Shown here: one piece after another, positions 5,171-13,136 of the stretch
Layout: each line of letters begins with the position of its first letter
Position numbering within the stretch: position 1 is the first letter of the stretch
Origin: Candidatus Melainabacteria bacterium
GTDB lineage: Bacteria > Cyanobacteriota > Vampirovibrionia > Gastranaerophilales > Gastranaerophilaceae
Assembly (NCBI GenBank): GCA_003258725.1
Contig: QHMG01000021.1
Location: 1-13,682 of the forward strand
Length of the DNA stretch: 13,682 nucleotides
Direction: 5' to 3'
Made by a program: the position numbers and the translations under genes
Notes under the pieces: generated by a model
Databases searched by the model: none
The model's input: only the letters and a program-made list of their open reading frames with translations
What the model was told of the DNA's origin: nothing

Positions 5171-7036
5171 ATGTTTAAGAAATTTTTAAAAGATTTAAAG
5201 CCAATGCACGTTATTTTAGGTGTTTTGGCATTTTTTATTGCTGTAACAATTGTTGTTTTAATCGCTAGAACCGTTAATTTTGCAGACTTTATCACAAAAA
5301 CAGAAAACAAAACTTTTGATTCTAGACAAGCAATGCTTGTTAACAACAAGGTTAAAAAGCCTAACAAAGACATCGTTTTGGTTACAATTGATGATGCAAG
5401 TTATGAATATTTAACTAACAAATACGGAGAATGGCCTTTACCTAGAAATGTTTATGCTGATTTAATTGATTACTTAGAAGCTCAAAACCCAACATCAATC
5501 TCTTTTGATTTAATGTTTGTATCTTCTTTTAAAAGTAATTTAGATGCTGATAACAAACTAGCAAAAGCAATGAACACTTACGATAACATTCTAACAGGTA
5601 TGAACTTTGATGATATGTCTTACGAGGTTAGAGAACCAATCAACTTGCCTGCCAGATTACAACTTACTGTTGATAACAAATCAAACGTTGATTTTCAAGA
5701 TTTGACATTTACAAATTGCAGACCGATTTTGTCTCAAATCATCAACAGCAATACAAAAATCGGTATTCTAAATATTGTTCGTTCTTCTGATGGTATCGTT
5801 AGAGAATTTCCAGCTGTTGTTAAATACCAAAACGACTATTATCCAAACTTAGCATTCTTAACAGCTTTGAATTATCAATCAAAATTGGACAAAAAACCTT
5901 ATAACTCAATTACAATTGATAAAAAATCAAATATATTAGTAAGCAACAAAAAAATCCCAATGAACAAAGACGGCGGTCTAATTTTAAATTGGTACGGTCA
6001 CTCTCAAGGACAAACATACGAACATATTCCATTATATAAACTTGTAAAACTTATGAACGGAGAAAAAATCAAAGAGCAATATGACTTTGAAAACAAAATA
6101 ATCTTTGTTGGTACTACAGCAACAAGTTTAGCTGATGTAAAAAGTATTCCAATTTCAGTAGCCGGTGAAACTTACCCTGGTGTTGAAATTTATGCAACAT
6201 TTATGAATAACTTTATAGATAACAACTTCATCAAGAAAGCTGGTGTTGGCACAAACGTTGTAATCACATTGATTTTAGCTTTAGCTGTTGGCGCAGTTGT
6301 ATTATTAACAAACTCAACAGCAATTGCTGTATCAACAGCTTTGATTGCTGCAATCGGATATTCACTATTAACATATTTTATTATGATGTTTGCTAACTTA
6401 TGGCTAGATGTCGTAATACCTGTAGTTTCAATATTCATTATGTTTGCAGTTGCTTATCTTGTAAAATACATCATTAAATCAAGAGACTTTGAACAACAAT
6501 ACAAACTTGCAACTACTGACGGTTTAACAGAATTATACAACCATAGATATTTCCAAGACCAAATGAGAATGCAAATTGCAAATTGTACTCGTTACAACAG
6601 CGAATTTTCTATGATTATCATTGATATTGACCACTTCAAAAAATTCAATGATACTTATGGACACCAAGCTGGTGACGCTGTATTAAAACAAGTTGCTCAG
6701 ACATTAAAAACTAACACCCGTGCAACTGATATCGTTTGCAGATACGGTGGTGAAGAAATGAGCATCATTCTTACTAACACAGATAAAGAAGAAGCTATCA
6801 AAAACGCTCACAGAATTTGTAAAGCCGTTTCAGATAGGGTGTTCAAATTGAGTGCGACTCAAACAACTCACGTAACAATCAGCTTAGGTGTTTCAACATT
6901 CCCTCAAGACGGTGACAGCCCTCAACAAATTATTGAAGTTGCTGACCAAGGATTGTATTACGCAAAAGAACATGGCAGAAACCAAGTTGGTTTAGCAGAG
7001 TTCAACGAAATTCCACCTGAAACAACTGAAGGTTAA
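5171..7036 (+). CDS. CHASE2-domain membrane diguanylate cyclase (GGDEF)
   Basis: This 621-residue membrane sensor is predicted to make cyclic di-GMP from two GTP. A first membrane helix (about 13-34) is followed by an extracytoplasmic CHASE2 domain (about 40-355) with the typical block IVLVTIDDASYEYLTNKYGEWPLPR, and then three membrane helices (about 361-381, 384-406, 410-432). The GGDEF domain covers about 442-607. Its active-site loop reads RYGGEEM (526-530 GGEEM), with Met where Phe is usual. The inhibitory-site motif R-x-x-D is intact (RATD, 517-520), five residues before GGEEM, so product feedback inhibition is likely. DIDHFKKFNDTYGHQAGD carries the metal and guanine-binding residues. 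GAGGA lies five bases before the ATG. The CHASE2 ligand is unknown. Confidence 0.92.
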   Translation: MFKKFLKDLKPMHVILGVLAFFIAVTIVVLIARTVNFADFITKTENKTFDSRQAMLVNNKVKKPNKDIVLVTIDDASYEYLTNKYGEWPLPRNVYADLIDYLEAQNPTSISFDLMFVSSFKSNLDADNKLAKAMNTYDNILTGMNFDDMSYEVREPINLPARLQLTVDNKSNVDFQDLTFTNCRPILSQIINSNTKIGILNIVRSSDGIVREFPAVVKYQNDYYPNLAFLTALNYQSKLDKKPYNSITIDKKSNILVSNKKIPMNKDGGLILNWYGHSQGQTYEHIPLYKLVKLMNGEKIKEQYDFENKIIFVGTTATSLADVKSIPISVAGETYPGVEIYATFMNNFIDNNFIKKAGVGTNVVITLILALAVGAVVLLTNSTAIAVSTALIAAIGYSLLTYFIMMFANLWLDVVIPVVSIFIMFAVAYLVKYIIKSRDFEQQYKLATTDGLTELYNHRYFQDQMRMQIANCTRYNSEFSMIIIDIDHFKKFNDTYGHQAGDAVLKQVAQTLKTNTRATDIVCRYGGEEMSIILTNTDKEEAIKNAHRICKAVSDRVFKLSATQTTHVTISLGVSTFPQDGDSPQQIIEVADQGLYYAKEHGRNQVGLAEFNEIPPETTEG

Positions 7037-7076
7037 AATAAAATAAAAACATAGAGAAAAAGTTTACTCTTTATAA

Positions 7077-7121
7077 ATTAAAAAACAAGAACAACATTTT
7101 ATGTTGTTCTTGTTTTTTAAT
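7077..7121. terminator. Bidirectional terminator between the cyclase and dGTPase genes
   Basis: A perfect 21-bp stem with a TTT loop (7098-7100) spans 7077-7121. The core arm ACAAGAACAACAT pairs with ATGTTGTTCTTGT. It is flanked by A6 on the left and T6 on the right, so each strand reads as a stem followed by U residues. It sits three bases from the dgt stop codon and 40 bases after the cyclase stop. Confidence 0.9.
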
Positions 7122-7123
7122 GG

Positions 7124-8155
7124 TCAATTCACATTTAGGTAGCAATCTTTTTTTATTAATCTGAATATTGCATCGTCCTTGTTGGTTGCTTGTATTTCTT
7201 TTGGTATAAACAATTCTTTAAATTTTTCAATTGCATATTGGTCTGTCATACTAGAAATATAATCAACTACAATTCGTTCAATCTTGTCTGCAGGAACTTG
7301 AGTTTTTAAGAAATCTGTATAATATTTATAAAGCTCACAAACAATACGAGCTGTTTTCTTTTCTTCTAATTTTGCTGGAGAATTTGTATAAATATTTTCA
7401 AACATCCATTCTCTAAGTTTTGTTGTATAAAGCCAACATTCGTCACTCATAGAAATATTCGGCTTACCTTCAGAATAAAGAATAATGTCGTTAATCATTT
7501 TACTCAAACGTTTATTTTTATTTGAAGTAAAGTAATCTTTGCACTCTTGCGGTAAATCATCTTCCGAAATAATCTCAGCTCTTATAGAGTCGTCAATATC
7601 GTGGTTAATATAAGCAATTTTATCAGCTAATTGAACAACTTGAGCTTCTGGAGTTTTTGGAGTAAATCCCCAAGAGTGAGTGTAAATACCGTCAATAGTT
7701 TCTTGACACAAATTCAAATCTTCAAGCACTTCAACTACACGAACACTCTGTTCATTATGTCGAAAACCACCTTCTACCAAGTGATTTAAAACACCTTCTC
7801 CACAATGACCAAAAGGTGTATGACCTAAATCATGACCCAATGCGATTGCTTCGGTCAAATCCTCATTCAAAGCCAATGCACGAGAAATTGTACGAGCAAT
7901 TTGCGAAACCTCCAGCGTGTGAGTCAAACGTGTTCTAAAATGATCGTCAAAGGGTGACAAGAAAACTTGCGTTTTGTGCTTCAAACGTCTAAACGCTTTT
8001 GAGTGAATAATTCTATCTCTATCACGTTGAAATTCTGAACGAATATTACAAGGTTCAACTGGTCTTTTACGACCTTTTGTGTACTTACTTTTTGTTGCAA
8101 ATTCACTTAAATTTGCTATTTCTAAATTTTCAATTCTCTCTTTTACTGTTGTCAT
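7124..8155 (-). CDS. Deoxyguanosinetriphosphate triphosphohydrolase-like protein (HD domain)
   Basis: This 343-residue HD-superfamily enzyme is of the Dgt-like (type 2) group. Such enzymes hydrolyse dNTPs, classically dGTP, to the deoxynucleoside and triphosphate, adjusting nucleotide pools or limiting phage. The family block IIHSKAFRRLKHKTQVF (49-65) is followed by the HD metal ligands: His79 (LTHTLEV), His108-Asp109 (GHDLGHTPFGH) and Asp178 (QLADKIAYINHD). FRHNEQSVRVVE (131-142) is also typical. Length suits the group. No clear Shine-Dalgarno precedes the ATG at 8155. The gene is convergent with the cyclase and divergent from the aminotransferase. Substrate preference among dNTPs cannot be read from sequence. 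Confidence 0.9.
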   Translation of the reverse strand: MTTVKERIENLEIANLSEFATKSKYTKGRKRPVEPCNIRSEFQRDRDRIIHSKAFRRLKHKTQVFLSPFDDHFRTRLTHTLEVSQIARTISRALALNEDLTEAIALGHDLGHTPFGHCGEGVLNHLVEGGFRHNEQSVRVVEVLEDLNLCQETIDGIYTHSWGFTPKTPEAQVVQLADKIAYINHDIDDSIRAEIISEDDLPQECKDYFTSNKNKRLSKMINDIILYSEGKPNISMSDECWLYTTKLREWMFENIYTNSPAKLEEKKTARIVCELYKYYTDFLKTQVPADKIERIVVDYISSMTDQYAIEKFKELFIPKEIQATNKDDAIFRLIKKDCYLNVN

Positions 8156-8185
8156 AACTTAATATTATCTCATTTTTTTAAATTA

Positions 8186-8194
8186 TGCTATAAT
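8186..8194 (+). promoter_or_regulatory. Extended -10 promoter of the aminotransferase-rlmD unit
   Basis: TGCTATAAT is a perfect extended -10 element (TGnTATAAT), preceded by TAT-like bases. The -35 region is poor (TTATCT at 8165-8170), as is usual for extended -10 promoters. Transcription would start near 8201. AAGGA (8219-8223) lies eight bases before the ATG at 8232. Confidence 0.65.
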
Positions 8195-8231
8195 TACAAA
8201 AGTAAAACCATGCAAATAAAGGATATCAAGA

Positions 8232-9476
8232 ATGAAAAAATTATTCAACGAATTCGCTGGAAATATTGATACTTACATAATGTTCAAGATAAAAGAAAAA
8301 ACAGCTCAATTAAAAGATGAGCTAACTAAAAAAGGTAGAGCTCCAATTTCATTATCTATGGGTGCACCTACAACAATGCCACCTAAATTCTTGTTAGATG
8401 CAATGAAAGAAGCTCTTGATGAAAAAGGTATGCATACTTATTCTACTCCAAAAGGCGAAAAATACTTGCTTGATGCAATTCAAACACGTATGAAAAACCG
8501 CTTTGGAGTTCAGGTTGAAACTAATGAAATTTGTTCATTAATTGGTTCAAAAGAAGGTATTGCAAACTTTTTGAGAGGGATAATTTCACCAACAACAGAC
8601 GAAAATGAAAAGGATATCATTCTAGTTCCAGATCCTTCTTATGCATCTTACAGTGAAATGATTAAAGTCTCAGGCGGAAAAAGTTATGCAATGCCATTAA
8701 CTCACGAAAATAATTATATGCCAGACCTAGACGAAGTTTGGAATAATTTGCAAAAAGAAGGTTTAAATCCAAATAAAGTTAAGGCTATGCTTATAAACTA
8801 TCCGAATAACCCTCTTGGTGCATCTTGCACTTTTGAATATTTAAAAAAAGTAGTAGAATTTTGTAAACAGCACAACATTTTGTTAATGTCAGACGCTGCT
8901 TATGCTGATATATATTTTGACGAGGCTCACAAACCACATAGTGCATTAGAAGTTGAAGGTGCAAAAGAGGTTACAGTTGAATTTCACAGTTTTTCAAAAC
9001 CTTATGCAATGACAGGTTGGCGTATTGGTTGGGTTTGCGGTAATAAAGAAGTAGTCCAACAATTTGCAAAATTAAAATCAACAATTGATTCTGGAATTTT
9101 CAAACCTATTCAAAAAGCCGCAGCTAAAATTTTAAACTCTAAAGAAGGCGACGAATACATTGTTTGGGCTAATCAAGAAATTAAAAAGAAGGCTGACTAC
9201 TTTGTAAAAGCGTTTACTGAAGAATTAAATTGGGAAATAAAAAATGTTCCAACAGCAACCTTTTATCAATGGTTACCAATACCTAAAAAATATGCAGATG
9301 CAACCGAGTTTTGTAATGCTTTACTTGAAAAATCTGGCGTTGTAATGGTTCCAGGAGATGCTTTCGGAAAATATGGCGCAGGATTTGTTAGAGTTTCTAT
9401 CGTTTGCTCACTTGAAGAATTACAAGAAGTCGTAAGACGAATGAAAGAAGACGGTTTCACATACAATGCAAATTAA
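8232..9476 (+). CDS. Class I/II PLP aminotransferase, LL-diaminopimelate aminotransferase-like
   Basis: This is a 414-residue fold-type I aminotransferase. The PLP lysine is Lys256 in FHSFSKPYAMTGWRIGW. Asp221 (SDAAYADI) contacts the pyridine nitrogen with Tyr224 nearby. NYPNNPLG (189-196) is the NP-containing cofactor loop, and Arg387 (GFVRVSIV) is the expected carboxylate-binding arginine. The overall pattern resembles the DapL-type enzymes of cyanobacteria, which make LL-diaminopimelate from tetrahydrodipicolinate for lysine and peptidoglycan synthesis. Alanine or aspartate aminotransferase activity cannot be excluded, so no symbol is given. AAGGA lies eight bases before the start. The 3' end overlaps the next gene by 11 bases, indicating an operon. 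Confidence 0.85.
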   Translation: MKKLFNEFAGNIDTYIMFKIKEKTAQLKDELTKKGRAPISLSMGAPTTMPPKFLLDAMKEALDEKGMHTYSTPKGEKYLLDAIQTRMKNRFGVQVETNEICSLIGSKEGIANFLRGIISPTTDENEKDIILVPDPSYASYSEMIKVSGGKSYAMPLTHENNYMPDLDEVWNNLQKEGLNPNKVKAMLINYPNNPLGASCTFEYLKKVVEFCKQHNILLMSDAAYADIYFDEAHKPHSALEVEGAKEVTVEFHSFSKPYAMTGWRIGWVCGNKEVVQQFAKLKSTIDSGIFKPIQKAAAKILNSKEGDEYIVWANQEIKKKADYFVKAFTEELNWEIKNVPTATFYQWLPIPKKYADATEFCNALLEKSGVVMVPGDAFGKYGAGFVRVSIVCSLEELQEVVRRMKEDGFTYNAN

Positions 9477-10842
9477 CGAAGAAATTAACGTAACAGTTGA
9501 AAAGATTTCAAATCTGGGCTTTGGCATTGCACACCATAACGGAATGGTTATTTTTATTGAAAACGCTTGTCCAGAAGATGAGTTAAAAGTAAAAATTATA
9601 AAAGTAAGTAAAAACTACGTAACTGCAGAAATTTTAGAAATCATAAAGCCATCACCGCATCGTGTTGAGCCGTTTTGTGCAATGCAAAAGGTTTGTGGCG
9701 CTTGCCAATTACAGTTTATCGACTATAACTATCAGCTAAAATTAAAAAAAGAAATTGTTGAAGATACCTTGCACTCAATTGGTGGATTTGACTTTAAAGT
9801 AAACGAACCTATCGCAAGTCCTATGGTTAAAGAATATCGTTGCAAGGTTCAATATCCAATAGGTCAAACAAAGGTTTCAAAACGCATTTTAGCGGGGTAT
9901 TACAAGCCTAAATCGCACGAAATAGTGAACATCAAACATTGCCCAATCCAACCGGAAATTTGCGATAAAATAATCAATTTTATTCGAGAAAAAGCCTTTG
10001 AATTAGGGATTACAGGGTACAGAGAAAACAAACATGTTGGCGATTTAAGACACGTTGTTATTCGTTCATCAATTGCAACAGGCAAAAATCTTGTTGTTCT
10101 TGTAGTTAATGCAAAAAAATCTTTTAAAAAGATTGAAAACTTAGCAAACGCAATTTATTCAAACTTTAAAGAGGTTTCAGGCGTTTGCTTAAACTTCAAC
10201 CCAAACAAATCTAATGTCATTTTGACTGACAACTCTGAACTCATTGTTGGCAAGGATTTTGTAAAAGAACGCATTTTAGACAAAACTTTCAGAATTGGTG
10301 CAAATACATTCTTTCAAGTTAATCCAAAAAGTGCTGAAAATATTTTTGCTTACGTTAAAGATTACATAAAAAATAATTATCCAGATTCAACAGTATTTGA
10401 TGCATACGCTGGAGTTACCACTTTTGGTATCACAGTAAGCGACGCCTGCAAAAAAGTGGTTAGCGTAGAAAGTTGCAAAGAAGCTGTTGATTTAGCACAA
10501 GAAACACTAAAATTAAACGAAATTCAAAATGTTGAGCTTCACAACATGGACGCAGAAAAATTCTTTGAAAAAGAATTAAACACAAAGGGCAGAAGATTTA
10601 ACCTAACAATCCTTGACCCGCCACGAAAAGGTTCAACAGAAAAAACTTTAGAAAATGTTTTAAAACTAACAACCGACCGCATAATTTATGTAAGCTGCAA
10701 CCCTGCAACATTAGCTAGAGATTTAAAATATTTGCTTAACAAAGGTGCTAAAATTGAAAGCATACAGCCATTTGATATGTTCTGTCATACTTACCATATA
10801 GAAAATGTTGCAATTATAGATGTTACAGATGTAAAAAAATAA
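9466..10842 (+). CDS. rlmD: 23S rRNA (uracil-5-)-methyltransferase, RlmD/TrmA family
   Basis: This 458-residue SAM-dependent enzyme methylates C5 of a uridine in 23S rRNA (U1939 in E. coli RlmD). An N-terminal TRAM domain (about 1-60) is followed by four cysteines in the 4Fe-4S pattern: Cys71, Cys77, Cys80 and Cys159 (C-x5-C-x2-C...C). FFQVNP (282-287), the SAM-binding FDAYAGVTTFGI (311-322) and DPPRKG (384-389) precede the nucleophile Cys411 in YVSCNPATLARDL. Glu446 in HTYHIE is the likely general base. It overlaps the aminotransferase by 11 bases in another frame and has no strong Shine-Dalgarno, so translation is probably coupled. Related members (RlmCD, RlmC, TrmA) modify other uridines. 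The Fe-S motif favours RlmD or RlmCD. Confidence 0.88.
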   Translation: MQINEEINVTVEKISNLGFGIAHHNGMVIFIENACPEDELKVKIIKVSKNYVTAEILEIIKPSPHRVEPFCAMQKVCGACQLQFIDYNYQLKLKKEIVEDTLHSIGGFDFKVNEPIASPMVKEYRCKVQYPIGQTKVSKRILAGYYKPKSHEIVNIKHCPIQPEICDKIINFIREKAFELGITGYRENKHVGDLRHVVIRSSIATGKNLVVLVVNAKKSFKKIENLANAIYSNFKEVSGVCLNFNPNKSNVILTDNSELIVGKDFVKERILDKTFRIGANTFFQVNPKSAENIFAYVKDYIKNNYPDSTVFDAYAGVTTFGITVSDACKKVVSVESCKEAVDLAQETLKLNEIQNVELHNMDAEKFFEKELNTKGRRFNLTILDPPRKGSTEKTLENVLKLTTDRIIYVSCNPATLARDLKYLLNKGAKIESIQPFDMFCHTYHIENVAIIDVTDVKK

Positions 10843-10851
10843 TAAAAATAC

Positions 10852-10880
10852 TCGACTTTTTTTTATGTTTTAGGTAGAAT
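10852..10880 (+). promoter_or_regulatory. Promoter of rplI
   Basis: TCGACT (10852-10857), a 17-base spacer and TAGAAT (10875-10880) form a sigma-70-type promoter (4/6 and 5/6 matches). The predicted start, near 10887, leaves a leader of about 27 bases with AAAGGAG at 10901-10907. Confidence 0.55.
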
Positions 10881-10913
10881 GAACCTACAAAGAAGATTTT
10901 AAAGGAGAAAAAA

Positions 10914-11414
10914 ATGCAAGTAATATTGAAAAAAGACGTTCAAAACTTAGGCGAACAAGGCGAATTAGTTACAGTAAAAGATGGTTATGCTAGAAACTAC
11001 TTATTACCACAAAATTTTGCTGAAATCGCAACAAAAGGCGCTTTACAAAACAGAGAACATAATTTAGCTAGAATTCAAGCTAAACAAGAAAAATTACACC
11101 AAGAAGCATTAGCTAAAGCTGCTGAAATTGAAAAGGTTGGTACTTTAGAATTAGCTGCAAAAGCTGGTGAATCTGGTAAATTATTCGGTACTATCACAAC
11201 TAAAAAACTTTGTGAAGAATTACAAGCAAAAGCTGGTATCGAAGTTGATAGAAAAACAGTTTCACTTAACGCACCAATTAACAAAGTTGGTAATTACACA
11301 ATGTTAATCAAATTAACTTCAAAAGTTAAAACTGAATTAACAGTAAATGTTACAGCTTCTGAAATCTTAAAAGAAGAAATTGAAGAAGTTGCTGAAACTA
11401 CTGAAGAAGCATAG
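10914..11414 (+). CDS. rplI: 50S ribosomal protein bL9
   Basis: This 166-residue large-subunit protein binds 23S rRNA near the L1 stalk and limits frameshifting. The N-terminal domain MQVILKKDVQNLGEQGELVTVKDGYARNYLLPQNFA (1-36) is diagnostic. A long Lys/Glu/Ala helix links it to the C-terminal domain, with GKLFGTITTKKL and GNYTMLIKL. Most bL9 proteins have about 150 residues. The extra length here is an acidic C-terminal tail (KEEIEEVAETTEEA). AAAGGAG lies six bases before the ATG. The gene has its own promoter and is followed by a strong hairpin. The usual neighbours dnaB, rpsF and rpsR are not adjacent downstream. Confidence 0.97.
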   Translation: MQVILKKDVQNLGEQGELVTVKDGYARNYLLPQNFAEIATKGALQNREHNLARIQAKQEKLHQEALAKAAEIEKVGTLELAAKAGESGKLFGTITTKKLCEELQAKAGIEVDRKTVSLNAPINKVGNYTMLIKLTSKVKTELTVNVTASEILKEEIEEVAETTEEA

Positions 11415-11419
11415 TTTTT

Positions 11420-11456
11420 TAAGGCGCAAGAATTTGTTTCAAATTCTTGCGCCTTA
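11420..11456 (+). terminator. Strong hairpin after rplI, terminator or attenuator
   Basis: AAGGCGCAAGAATTTG (11421-11436) pairs perfectly with 11440-11455 around a TTT loop, and one more A-T pair makes 17 bp. The stem starts six bases after the rplI stop. The descending arm ends in CCTT and then ACTATATAC, so the usual uninterrupted U-tract is missing. The next T run (11464-11468) is nine bases away. Partial termination, or 3'-end stabilisation of the rplI message with read-through into the next gene, is as likely as full termination. Confidence 0.65.
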
Positions 11457-11475
11457 CTATATACTTTTTAAATCG

Positions 11476-11481
11476 AAAGGA
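11476..11481 (+). promoter_or_regulatory. Ribosome-binding site supporting a TTG start
   Basis: AAAGGA lies six bases upstream of TTG at 11488-11490. The reading frame opens directly into the beta strand and P-loop (TLAITGKSGSGKT), so a downstream start would remove the nucleotide-binding site. Confidence 0.8.
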
Positions 11482-11487
11482 TAAAAT

Positions 11488-12240
11488 TTGCCAACAACAT
11501 TAGCAATAACAGGTAAAAGCGGTAGTGGTAAAACTACAATAACAAAAGCATTTTTAAGAGTATTTCAAGAATACTTTCCCAATAAATCTATTCTTTTATT
11601 TGACAACGATTTAGCCGCAGAACTTGGACACAGCTTTGGCAAAGATATTCGTAACACTATTTACGGTATTAGAAGCGGAAAACACGAATACAAAACTGGT
11701 ATTCCGGAAGGCATGACCAAACAAGAATATATTGAGTGGGCGTTAGAAGATATTGTAGAAACAGTTGATGAAAATGTTGATATCATCGTTTCTTGGCTTG
11801 TTGCCTCAAAAGATTGCCGATGCCCTATCACAAAACAAATGTGTGATGCAATATTAAAATTCATAAATCAATATGACATAGTTATTTTTGATTGCGAATA
11901 TGATTTAAAATATCTAAACCAACTTGTAGACACAGAAATTGACACAGCAATTATTGTAACCAATCCAACAGAATCTTCAATCCAACTTGCAAGCAGAATT
12001 GAGGAATATTCAGCAAAATATGCAGCTGGAGGACAATTAGGTGTAGTCTTAAACAAAGTAGATAATAGAGACACAAGTACAATTTTTGAATTACTTAGAA
12101 AATATGAACTTGAAGTTCTTGGAGTTATTCCAAAGGACAAAAACCTAGAAGAACATTCAGTTGAAAGAGACTCAAAAGCAGTTCAAGAGGCAATTAAACA
12201 ATTCTATTTTAGATTAAACTTACCACAAACGAGGGTATAA
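11488..12240 (+). CDS. CooC-like P-loop ATPase (MinD/ParA superfamily)
   Basis: This 250-residue protein resembles CooC/AcsF nickel-insertion ATPases that mature carbon monoxide dehydrogenase. The evidence is Walker A GKSGSGKT (9-16), a central CRCP (Cys110-x-Cys112-Pro, the CooC-type C-x-C metal site), YDIVIFDCEYDLKYL (129-143, matching the CooC YDxVivDxEAGlEhl strand), IIVTNPTESSIQLASRI (155-171), VVLNKVDN and GVIPKD (212-217). The P-loop reads GKSGSGKT instead of the deviant GKGGVGKT, so the signature lysine of MinD-type proteins is absent. The start is TTG with a good RBS. The stop codon shares its last base with the folD ATG (TAATG), implying translational coupling. No CO dehydrogenase gene is in the window, so the metalloprotein client is unknown. 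A generic Mrp/ParA-like role is the alternative. Confidence 0.65.
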   Translation: MPTTLAITGKSGSGKTTITKAFLRVFQEYFPNKSILLFDNDLAAELGHSFGKDIRNTIYGIRSGKHEYKTGIPEGMTKQEYIEWALEDIVETVDENVDIIVSWLVASKDCRCPITKQMCDAILKFINQYDIVIFDCEYDLKYLNQLVDTEIDTAIIVTNPTESSIQLASRIEEYSAKYAAGGQLGVVLNKVDNRDTSTIFELLRKYELEVLGVIPKDKNLEEHSVERDSKAVQEAIKQFYFRLNLPQTRV

Positions 12241-13076
12241 TGGCTATTATAATAGACGGGAAACAAACAGCTGAAAATATTACAGAAGAGTTAAAACTAG
12301 AGGTTTCAAAAATGCAGAAAAAACCTCACCTTGTTGTAATTCAAGTTGGCGATAACCCTGCAAGCAATATTTATGTGAACCTAAAACATAAAAAAGCTGA
12401 AGCTATTGGAATAAAATCAACTATTATAAAATACCCCGAAACAATTACTGAAGATGAACTTATCAACAAAATTGAAGAGCTAAACAACGATAACGAAGTT
12501 CATGCTGTTTTAGTTCAATTACCTTTGCCAAAACATATCCATAAAACAAACGTTATAAAAGCTATTTCAGCAAGAAAAGATGTTGATGGGTTTACGGCTC
12601 AAAACTCTGGTGATTTGCTAAATGGAATAATCCCAAAGGTTTATCCTTGCACACCTAAAGGAGTTTTAAGACTTTTAAAAGAATATAATATTGAAATTGC
12701 AGGTAAATATGCCGTTATAGTTGGACGTTCCAACATCGTTGGAAAGCCTGTAGCAATAATGCTTTTGAATAAAGATGCAACCGTTACAATATGCCATTCA
12801 AAAACTAAGAATTTGTCAGAAATAACAAAACAAGCAGATATTCTCATTTCTGCCGTTGGTAAAAAAATTATATTTAAAGACATGGTGAAAAAAGACGCAG
12901 TCGTAATTGATGTCGGCATATTTAAAGATGAAAATAATAAAACAACAGGCGATGTGGATTTTGAAAACGTTAAAGAGGTCGCAAGCTATATTACACCTGT
13001 ACCAAAGGGTGTTGGTCCAATGACAATTGCAATGCTTATGGAAAACACTGTTGAGCTTGCAAAACAACAGATTTAA
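12240..13076 (+). CDS. folD: Methylenetetrahydrofolate dehydrogenase / methenyltetrahydrofolate cyclohydrolase
   Basis: This 278-residue bifunctional enzyme interconverts 5,10-methylene-THF, 5,10-methenyl-THF and 10-formyl-THF in the cytosol, feeding purine synthesis and formyl-Met-tRNA. Catalytic residues are visible: Tyr45 and Lys49 in SNIYVNLKHKKAEAIGI, Gln93 in VQLPLP, and Asp116 in KDVDGF. The dinucleotide-binding segment is VIVGRSNIVGKPVA (159-172). Near the C terminus TPVPKGVGPMTIAML has Lys where the family usually has Gly (PVPGGVGPMT). Length is normal. The start overlaps the upstream CooC-like stop by one base, and a strong terminator follows. Confidence 0.96.
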   Translation: MAIIIDGKQTAENITEELKLEVSKMQKKPHLVVIQVGDNPASNIYVNLKHKKAEAIGIKSTIIKYPETITEDELINKIEELNNDNEVHAVLVQLPLPKHIHKTNVIKAISARKDVDGFTAQNSGDLLNGIIPKVYPCTPKGVLRLLKEYNIEIAGKYAVIVGRSNIVGKPVAIMLLNKDATVTICHSKTKNLSEITKQADILISAVGKKIIFKDMVKKDAVVIDVGIFKDENNKTTGDVDFENVKEVASYITPVPKGVGPMTIAMLMENTVELAKQQI

Positions 13077-13084
13077 TTAATAGT

Positions 13085-13123
13085 AAAAAAGGCGGATTTG
13101 CAAAATGCAAATCCGCCTTTTTT
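13085..13123. terminator. Bidirectional terminator between folD and the coiled-coil gene
   Basis: A perfect 18-bp stem with an AAA loop (13103-13105) includes the core GGCGGATTTGCA / TGCAAATCCGCC flanked by A6 and T6. The U-tract is present on either strand, matching the two convergent genes that end at 13076 and 13137. Confidence 0.93.
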
Positions 13124-13136
13124 ATTAAACTTTTTA

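Noticed and set aside
7077..7121. Inverted repeat as an insertion-sequence end
   Set aside because: It is a single perfect stem-loop with A and T tracts between convergent genes, with no transposase or partner end. A bidirectional terminator explains it fully.
7124..8155. dGTPase as part of an anti-phage defence island
   Set aside because: dNTPases can limit phage, but the neighbours are all housekeeping or signalling genes and there is no sign of mobile or defence genes.
8189..8213. Minus-strand promoter for the dGTPase gene (TTGCAT-N17-TATAGC)
   Set aside because: Only 3/6 and 4/6 consensus matches, and it coincides with the much better plus-strand extended -10. Not strong enough to annotate.
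13085..13123. Inverted repeat as a mobile-element or attachment site
   Set aside because: It has the same architecture as an ordinary bidirectional terminator between convergent genes.
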